A DNA stretch of 64,000 nucleotides. It comes from Leptobrachium leishanense (Eukaryota > Chordata > Amphibia > Anura > Megophryidae). The stretch is from positions 413,578,626 through 413,642,625 of the forward strand of contig CM019063.1 in the NCBI GenBank assembly GCA_009667805.1, given 5' to 3'. Below the pieces are notes generated by a model. The model was not told where the DNA came from. It was given only the letters and a program-made list of their open reading frames with translations, and ran no database searches. A program made the position numbers and the translations under genes. Of this stretch, positions 56,160 to 64,000 are shown piece by piece (the first letter of the stretch is position 1; each line of letters opens with the position of its first letter).

Positions 56160-58520
56160 AATTGAGAGCATCTAGACAACGTTGCTTCTCCTCAAATGAA
56201 CACACTAGCCACCATGACAAGTTACGGTATTTTAAATGGACGGGGTGAGATCAGTGATTAGGTTTTCATTGAGTCAGAACCTTCTGAGTCGGAGGACTTT
56301 CACAAAGCTTTCAGTCAGCCTGAACTGACTAGCCTTCTGGGGTTTAGGTCAGGATCACAGGAATGTACCACTCTGTGCAATCCTGGCCACCCAATGTGCT
56401 TGCATTGGATTGGTTGGACATAGAAGTGAGCAGCCAGCCCCCTTTTTAGAGCTCTGACAGCTTTGCTTTAATGGAAACAGAGGCTATCAAAACCCAAGAG
56501 GAGACATGAGAGGGTATGGAGAGAAGGGGGGTTATTAAAGGGATTTTGTAAGAAAAGAATGGTGTGTGTGGGCCACAGGGAGGAGTCAGGAGGGGTTATC
56601 ACTTAACCACTCCATTTTTTTCCCTCAATCTTCTCTGTTTTTACCCTAGCGTATCAATATACCTTACAGCACCGCTTATTATAACTAAACAAATTGAACA
56701 GTTCCTTTGAAGGATTTTCTGGAAAGTTGAATAGGTTGAAATAATAGTTACATTTCCTCAATCAACAAGATTACGATAATAGGATAACAAGCTTATTCCT
56801 TAAAAAATTGACTTAATGCTGTATGTTATGCTTGGAAAAATTCCAACAGCACCCAGTTGCTATAAGCTTTTTAACCAAAACTTTCCGTCTTACAAGATCA
56901 AAGAAAGTTCTAAAAGAAAATTCATACTCCTAAACCTCTTAGTCTCACAATAAAAGGCCTGACTCTTTATTTAACACCGAGAGTTTACATGGTGCCATGT
57001 ATTCAAGCTCTCTGCTGTAGCTGAGGTGACAGAATCCAATCAATTCTAACAAAGTCCAGGCACATTGCTTGAACAATTAGCCACTGCCATGAATCTGTAA
57101 CCCACAACCTTTGCCTCTTTCTTGATCATCATTTCCAGCTCAGACAAACAACTTTACAACTGAAGGCAGGATGGATATATCCCTAAGGATCTTATCAAGA
57201 TCCCAAGTACACAAAGCAATTACATTTTTAATGCTGCAATGCGTAGACACTCTCACATTTGTCTGTATATGTGTGTACTTTGAAATATCCAAAAGAATTA
57301 GGTTAAAATGCCGACTACTTTGTAGCTAGTAACAATGACCTAGTTGAAGTGCACCTTGCTTTTATAGTAGTGAGGCGGTTTGGGAATTAATTCACTTTTC
57401 TGAAATTGTACTTTTTGCAGAGAATCTTTGAAATTAAGAACCTTAATTTCAAACACATGTATATGAATGGGGTATTAAAATAACACAACAATACAAATAC
57501 ATAGGGAAACACATAAAACAGTCCATAAATTGAGCCTATGAAGGTCTTCCAACATTTCATCAAAATGCAAAATGAAACATTGTAGAATTATATATCATGA
57601 CCAAGTCTGAACATTGCTCTTCAGTGGAATGACGATAACTGTAGAAGACAAAAGTATAGGACATTCTGAAAAAGATGTACCCATCAGTGTAAATGCTTTG
57701 CTTTTCCAACATAGCCCCTTAGTGTGCACTTTCCCAAATGCAATAAGGAACTCTGGGTAAGTTATGCAAACAAATCCAAGACTCTCTCAAGTGCTCTACA
57801 TCTAAAAGTCACCTGTTCGGCAAAAACAAAGTTTATAGATTTAATAGTTATCTTAATCTAACTAGGTTCTGACACCTCCAGAGCTTTGTAATATCATTGT
57901 AGGTAGACAGGTAATAGCACAAACAAAAATACCATTTCATAATTTTCAGTTTGTGTTACAATCTCTTTGGTTTGTCTGAATGGCTGGTGGGTAAGTTTAA
58001 GCAGCCCGCAGCTCTAATTTATCTAAATTAACTAATTAACTAAATTTAATTTACTGCACAACACAAGCCAAAATAAATTGCAAAAATATAGTTTCCCTTT
58101 TTGTTTCTTTTGTTGAGGTGTCCCCGGTAATTTGTGCTTCGGATGAATCAACAAATTACCTAAAACGCAGATGAATGGAAAGTCAGATGAAAACAACTGC
58201 ATATATCTGATAAACCAATACTGTGTGTCATCACAACCGTACTCTTTTTGCATATAAAACATGGGACCCAAAAAATTATTTTGGCTCGTACAGGAGGAAA
58301 GCAAATTTAACTACCCATAGAACAGATATCCATGTCGCAACGATATTTCTATTTTATGTATAAGTGCTGCTTTATTTTGTTGTGCAGAGAATCCATAAAG
58401 ATTAAACATATGATAGTTTTTCCAAGCAGTGTCACCTGTGAAGGTTCTGTATTGCTATATGCACAAATAAGTAAAATCTAAATTTTTGCCCTTGGAAAAA
58501 TATATAGCAGTTGTAATGAT
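56160..58520. other. AT-rich, no gene recognised
   Basis: No coding motifs. A short inverted piece (ttgaaattaagaaccttaatttcaa) at about 57428. The rest is unassigned. Confidence 0.5.
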
Positions 58521-59275
58521 CCAGACTCTACCAGAATCCTCATCCAAGCTGTTATTATCTCCCGCTTTGACTAGTGTAACCTCCTTCTCCCTGGCCTTAA
58601 GAGATCCCAGATTCTCCCTCCGCAGTCTGCAATGAATAAGTCATGAATGTGACTCATACACCTCACCTCCCGCAACTGTCGCACCTCACCCCTTTGTCAA
58701 TCTCTACACTGGCTCCCTGTTTCCTTTAGAATCCAATTCGAAATACTGGTGCTCACATACAAAGCTCTCCATAACCGCGCCCCTGCCTACATCTCCTCCC
58801 TTATTAGCAGGTACAACCCATCCCGACCACTTCACTCTGTTAATGATCTGTTGCTATCAGTTCCTCGTACCCGCACCCCCAACTCTCACCTTCAGGACTT
58901 CTCTCGAGCTGCCCCCTTTCTATGGAACTCCCTCTCATGAAACATTAGACTCTCCCCGTCTCTCCAGTCTTTCAAGAAGACTCTGAAAACACATTACTTT
59001 AGAGAAGCCTATCTGCACACTCCATAATTCCCCAATGTATATTTCTTGCTCCATCTTCCCATTCAGCCCCCCTGCAACCCGCTACTTCACATACCCTATT
59101 TACACTCACCTAGTGTGTCACCCCTCTCCTCTTAGATTGTAAGCTCTTGAGCAGGGTCTTCCCTCCTTCTGTTCCATGTGTTTAACGTGTATGAATATTT
59201 TGTTATTATGTTTCTCCCATTGTACAGCGTTAAGGAATTTGTTGGCGCTTTATAAATACGTGTAACTGTAACTGT
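58520..59275 (+). pseudogene. L2-type LINE, 3' part
   Basis: The frame at 58749-58940 reads YKALHNRAPAYISSLI, NPSRPLHS, LLLSVPRTRTPNS and FSRAAPFLWNSLS, the classic L2/CR1 ORF2 C-terminal block. LHWLPVS-type residues precede it in another frame (about 58700). The 3' UTR includes ttagattgtaagctcttgag and ggcgctttataaatacgtgt. 5'-truncated; reverse transcriptase core absent. Confidence 0.85.
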
Positions 59276-59289
59276 AATGACACCCTTCG

Positions 59290-62070
59290 ACAGAGGGATC
59301 CTGTACCATTTTGAAAGACACTCATCGTTCTGTGTCTCTTATTTGTCCGCATTTAGACCCAGTCTCTCTTCTTCATCTTACCTCCACATTGTTCCCATCA
59401 TCTTCATCAAATACGACCCTGCAATGTTAAAGCGGACAAAAATATCTATTTCGGTTTCCTTGGGTTTTTGGTTCACATTATTGGCAATTGAGAATGTAAA
59501 ACCTTGTTCCTTTTGACAGCATAGCATGGATGGCATATTTACAAGAGGTTAATCAGTCAGTGTTAGTCTCAGTGGGATATGGAATGAGGAAACAAACAGC
59601 TCAGGCATTCCATCATTTCCTCTACTGCATCTTATCTGAAGCTCATCTTTCACCTCCCTGGAGAAAAGCTGTAAATGAAATTAATGTTCCGCTGCCAAGA
59701 AAGAGTGTGACAGCTTTGTGTGCTTTCTGCTTTTCTTTACAGCTTGTCTTGATTGGGGAATAAGCACATACGGTCAAAGGCATCAGGGCTAGGAAATGCA
59801 GCAGTAAGCAGCCTGGTAGACGTCATGTATAGTTCACGATATTTGCTTTAAAATGAACTGCAAACATATGATACTTGTCCAATAAAAGGATATCTGACTT
59901 GTTGATGTGGGAAAGGGATGGAGGTCACCCACATACACTGAGTGTGTCAAGAATTTGACTACTTGACATATTTATTGGAATATTCAGGAATGCATGCACA
60001 CACAAATATACTGTGTGTGTGTGTGTGTAACATATTTATATTGCCCAAGTATCATCGACGCTCACCCACAGTTTATTTAATCCCTTCATATTTGCCCCTA
60101 TACTTGTATATATCTGAAAATGAATAAGAAGCACTTGTGGAGTTCTTGCAAATCATTTCACATCTTTATTATCACAACCATCAATGATTCAGCCCAGCCA
60201 AGCCTTAATCCGGATAATATAGAATTGTTAATCAGTAATCAATGAATCATGGTAAATTGGAAACCCAATGGGCAGTATTCAATGTTGAACAGTAACGGTT
60301 GATTGCGACTTGGCAATTTGGCAATTACTACAGGTCCCCATACAATTATTACAGCTCCACATGCTACTCCAAGATGAGATGTAACTTGCATTACCGTTCA
60401 GCTTTTTCACGTAAATGTCATTGTTTGCAGGACCTATACTTTGTATAAAACTTATAAAAGTAGCACTAGTGTTTGAATAATGAGGGATACTAGGACACTT
60501 GCTATTCTTGGCACTAGCACAAAAATGGGAGAAATATAGTGCCAACATGAACCTGGTGTAATCACGTTGAAGCCAGTTAAAGAAAATAGATCCCCATCAT
60601 TACTTACCCAACCAGACTCCTCTAAGATTCATACCCTAATGCCACCATCTTCAGATGACATAACAAGGATAAATAGTCCCGTGGTGTCCTTTTGTCAGAA
60701 CGTACAGAGTGGTGGTTATAGGTTTACACATTTTTCAGCCACATTGGATAATCTATTTAGTAAATGAACAGAAGTCCATCTTAACAAATAATCCAGTGAT
60801 ATTATTATTATTATAGAAGTGCTATATTTCTTTTTGACCTCTTCTTATTCCAACTTTTTCATGGTATATCCTTTTCTTTCTAAAGCCTAGAGTAGGTTCT
60901 TCATCCAATACCATAGCGTAATCACTTGTTCTGTGTGTATGGTTATTTTCAGGCAATTTTTTTCTATCTTGACATTGATTTTTAATTCCCAAATACTGGT
61001 ATAAAAAGTAAAAAAATAAAGGTCTCAGCAAAGATATGATCTTTTTTCCTTTACTTAAACCTCTATCTCCTACATTTTCTCCGTGTGTGATATGTGGGTT
61101 CACCAATCCCCATGAAGTACATCTTACAGATTTTATACTTGCCATTATCTATCACCATAAATATGTGTGATTTGACTCCTGCACCCTCCATGATATCTCA
61201 CAGGACATTTGGCATTATGTGTATGATCAATATGCCCTAATAAATATTTTTCCAACAACAAAAATAGAAATATGATGCTTGCTCATCCAGGGTACCACCT
61301 TTTATCTCTTTGGCACTGATTAAAAAAAATCTAGATGTACCAAAATACACCAAATTTGATTACGTTATTTTTGAGAATAATAATTGGGTGAGACTTTTAT
61401 TTTTTATTACAAGAATGTTGTTCAGTCACAGTTGTATAATATATTTGTTTGTGTTTTATTTAACACAATGTAAGAGGTTACACCAAATACATTCAAAAGG
61501 AGAATAATTCGATAAAAATGAAAATGTAGTCATGTAAGTCATACTAAATTCATTCTATGAGCAATCTGCACTATTTTGGGAAACTGAGATTGTCACGCCA
61601 CTTGTTATCGACAAAGTGACAACAATGAATTTGTCACTCGATTAAAAATTAATCACAAAACATGGAATGTCTATTTCCAGAGCAAAGGGGAAAGAATCTA
61701 GGATAGGTCTCTGCAGTATAGATATTTATAAATGCTAGTGTACAAAAATCAACTGCAGTGTGACCATCATATACTGTGTCCTGAACCTTACTGGGGTTAG
61801 GTACAGTTTGCACTGATTATAGTCGCTGCAGTATATGCATGTACTGATTTGATTGATTTATGTCAGTTATATAAGTGATATTTTAATTATTTATGGGTTG
61901 CTGTAGATTTTTTTATTGTATACATTTTTCACTTAGTGGGTTCACTGAAGTAGTTCTGAGGAGGTGGGGTCTTTTGTCTTCACATTGTGATCACTTCCGC
62001 CATCCATTGGTATCAATATATGACGTTTTTGGACTTTTTTGGATAATGCCTTTCCATGTTAAATCCTGTT
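59290..62070. other. No gene recognised
   Basis: A (GT)n microsatellite lies at about 60012-60030. ORFs up to 107 residues lack known motifs. No element termini noticed. Confidence 0.45.
60011..60030 (+). repeat. GT microsatellite
   Basis: About nine GT dinucleotides. Confidence 0.9.
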
Positions 62071-62079
62071 GGCCCTGCA

Positions 62080-62470
62080 CATGCACTCTGAGAGCCTCCC
62101 AGTCTCTATGGGAGTGGCCTTGAGTTGGCACATGCGCTGGGGGCCTTGCACCTGCCATCTTCGATCGCTGGTTGGCATGCTCCACGAGGAAGCCGGACAG
62201 CACAAGCTTTTTGAGTAACAGCATGTATCTATGATTTAATTGATTCCATGTGCACTGGGGAGGTCTGTACCGCTTATCCTTCACTATGTTTCATGTATAT
62301 AGGGGGCTATTGTCTATCTATGCTGTCCCTTAGGGCACTGGGTACTGAAGAAGGAGTTGTGTTCCCAAAACCTTTGCCAGTCTTTTGTGTTCCATTTACC
62401 TGAGTAAGAGTAGTCATACTAGTGCACCAATCTAAACAGCGCTGGAGATTTGTCTTCTCTTCTTGTGTAA
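62080..62470 (+). repeat. Dispersed repeat, possible partner of 38460-38935
   Basis: Contains tatatagggggctattgtc, gggtactgaagaaggagttg and agtgcaccaatctaaacagc. Loosely similar by eye to 38460-38935; family unknown. Confidence 0.4.
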
Positions 62471-62784
62471 CCATTCCATACTGTATTGCATGAAGTGCTG
62501 CACCAAACCATTCAAAAAGAAGTCTTTATAACATAACATGTTTGCACCTTTTTAGCCTGTTCTGTGTATATTGTTCTGTTGTTGCTTAAGACCCCATTTT
62601 TGATGGGTCACCTGCTTAGAAAACTTCCTTTAGATCACTTTAATAATGCAGTTGTTGAGGAACAATGTTTCACAGTCAGTCTGTGTAATGTTTGGTTATG
62701 GTCCTGCTGAGGTATATGTACCAATAAGCCAAATATCGGGTAAACGGGTGACAATTTATTAAAAGAGAGCAGAGGAGAAGTCAC

Positions 62785-62966
62785 TCAGGTCTATTCATTA
62801 AAGGTGAAACTCAGGAGAATTGGCAGGAGAAGAGTTCAATCTAGACCAAATAGCCAATTTGGAAAGGGAGATAAATGGGAGAATTGTTCTGGTTTGGCTA
62901 ATTTGCCCTATGATTTTTAGTTCTCCTGCCAATTCTCCTGAGTATCACCTTTATGAATAGACCTGA
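62785..62966. mobile_element. Hairpin MITE, single copy
   Basis: Arms tcaggtctattcattaaagg and cctttatgaatagacctga, followed inward by ctcaggagaattggcaggag and its complement. The loop holds gaccaaatagccaatttgga and ttctggtttggctaattt, shared with the 4190-5320 cluster. No ORF. Confidence 0.85.
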
Positions 62967-62989
62967 TAGTTGCATATAGAGAGTCTAAA

Positions 62990-63425
62990 AAAGAGGTTAG
63001 TGAGGGTCCTGAGGACGAGCAACAGCACTAGTGGCCTGCTCTACGGCGGGGCTCGCTCAGGTCTCACTGGGTATTTGCTCGATTGTGCCATTACAGGGAT
63101 GAATGCTCCATATGCAAATCAGTCTGTTCTCACCCAGAAAAGGTGGCCAGTACTGAATTCAAAGGACGTCATCCCTGCACGAGAAATTCAGCAACTCCCG
63201 ACGATCATTGCGGCCTTGTTAGACCTCGTCAGGAGGGTATAGCTGACACCCCTCTAGGCACATCAAGCAAGGGGTCCACATCTGGATTACCCTGTATACT
63301 TGTAGTGAGAAAAAAGAGGTTTGTGAAAGTCCTGAGGAGGAGCAACAGCACTAGTGGCCTGCTCTACGGTGCGGCACGCTCATGTCTCACAGGGTTTTTG
63401 CTCGATTGTGCCATTACAGGGACAC
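62990..63425 (+). repeat. Direct repeat pair, about 112 bp
   Basis: About 62993-63103 and 63316-63424 share gagcaacagcactagtggcc, tgctctacgg and tgctcgattgtgccattaca in direct order with about 10 percent differences. The spacing is about 325 bases. Probably a duplication within the hAT sequence. Confidence 0.8.
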
Positions 63426-63489
63426 TGTATTAAAAGGAGGCCTTCCCTAGCTCGCAAGGCCCCAGTCTTTACGCAGACAGCATTCCTGT

Positions 63490-64000
63490 GGGTCCTCAGA
63501 TCAGACAGGAGGAGGATGAGGAGGAGGAATATTTAAGTAGTGGGGGCATTGAAGGTGGGGATTCCTCAAGGGAGGGGTTTGTGTGCCCAGATACCCAAGG
63601 ACTAGTACGTGGCTGGGAGGAGGAAGTGCACAATGGGGTCATCCTCATTGACCAGGAAGACTCGGAAGCTAATGCCACCTCAACCTATGCTGCATGGGCT
63701 CCCTTATCCTGCAAAGCCTGCTAAAGGTCCCCAGGATTCGTGCTATCAAGGAGAGGGATCATTACTGGTTGGCAACCCTTCTTGATCCACGATACAAGGG
63801 GAAAGTTGCAGAGCTCATCCTGCCCGCACAGAGGGAGGACCGGATGAAACAACTTGAGTACGCTCTAAAGCGACACTTGTGTAACACCTTTCCAGGCACT
63901 GGTATGTTACCAAGTGATGACACAGGTGCTTCTGAGGCTGCGGATGATCAGAGGAAGAGCGTTGAAGGCTGGGGCCGCTTGACTGATGCCTTTTCAAATT
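63490..64000 (+). pseudogene. hAT (zinc-finger BED-type) transposase, partial
   Basis: From about 63694 (ATG) to the window end one frame stays open and reads LKVPRIRAIKERDHYWLATL then LDPRYKGKVAELILPAQ and RMKQLEYALKRHL. The ATLLDPRYK block is a hallmark of hAT-family transposases, between the catalytic core and the C-terminal dimerisation region. An acidic stretch (EEDEEEEYLSSGG) sits upstream in a different frame at about 63505-63550, so a frameshift separates the parts. The rest of the gene lies beyond 64000. An autonomous or domesticated copy cannot be excluded, but the frame break argues for a relic. Confidence 0.78.

Overview
The window looks like a stretch of vertebrate genome, most likely an anuran amphibian. 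The reasons are the mix of decayed DNA transposons (hAT, PIF-Harbinger, piggyBac-type, Tc1, Helitron) with L2/CR1-type and L1/Tx1-type LINEs, a tRNA-derived SINE, TTAGGG-type telomeric repeats, AT-rich spacers and no bacterial-style gene organisation. The species call is inference; a ray-finned fish or salamander is not excluded by sequence alone. I found no convincing host protein-coding exon and no rRNA, tRNA, CRISPR array or prokaryotic feature. Nearly every long open frame lies in a transposable element or in a tandem or inverted repeat.

Layout. 1-3.0 kb: tail of a Tc1 transposase, a Harbinger MITE, and an antisense L1/Tx1 ORF1 fossil. 3.7-9.8 kb: one hAT-type insertion (8-bp target duplication) packed with later insertions: two Harbinger-type MITEs, hairpin MITEs, a piggyBac-type MITE with TTAA ends, a second hAT and a 5'-truncated L1/Tx1. 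12.6-13.1 kb: a palindrome whose centre is head-to-head telomeric repeat. 13.4-14.7 kb: L2-type LINE. 19.8-22.6 kb: another hAT carrying LINE and MITE copies. 22.7-26.4 kb: Harbinger MITE, LINE tail, long fold-back element and a cagggttattca-type MITE. 26.7-32.6 kb: a nearly full-length Helitron on the minus strand, with degraded Rep and helicase domains, both termini recognisable, and a hAT nested in its 5' part. 34.7-36.2 kb: a short Helitron relative whose body is a 19-21 bp minisatellite and GC-rich hairpins. 37-44.3 kb: nested MITEs, L2 fragments, two Tc1 elements with TA duplications, and a SINE that shares its 3' tail with LINE copies in the same window. 46.1-50.4 kb: a fold-back element interrupted by a young, internally deleted LTR retrotransposon (5-bp target duplication) with an open frame of octapeptide repeats. 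50.7-59.3 kb: dispersed repeats and an L2 fragment. 62-64 kb: hairpin MITE, tandem duplication and the start of a hAT transposase reading out of the window.

The elements do not form a pathway. What they give is a relative chronology of nested insertions, read from target-site duplications. The observations most worth following are the telomeric palindrome, the near-perfect inverted duplication at 4.4-4.66 kb that crosses an element boundary, the minisatellite Helitron, the 37-bp direct repeats around the full-length Helitron, the flipped segment inside the 46.6-50.4 kb fold-back, and the LTR element with its repeat protein.
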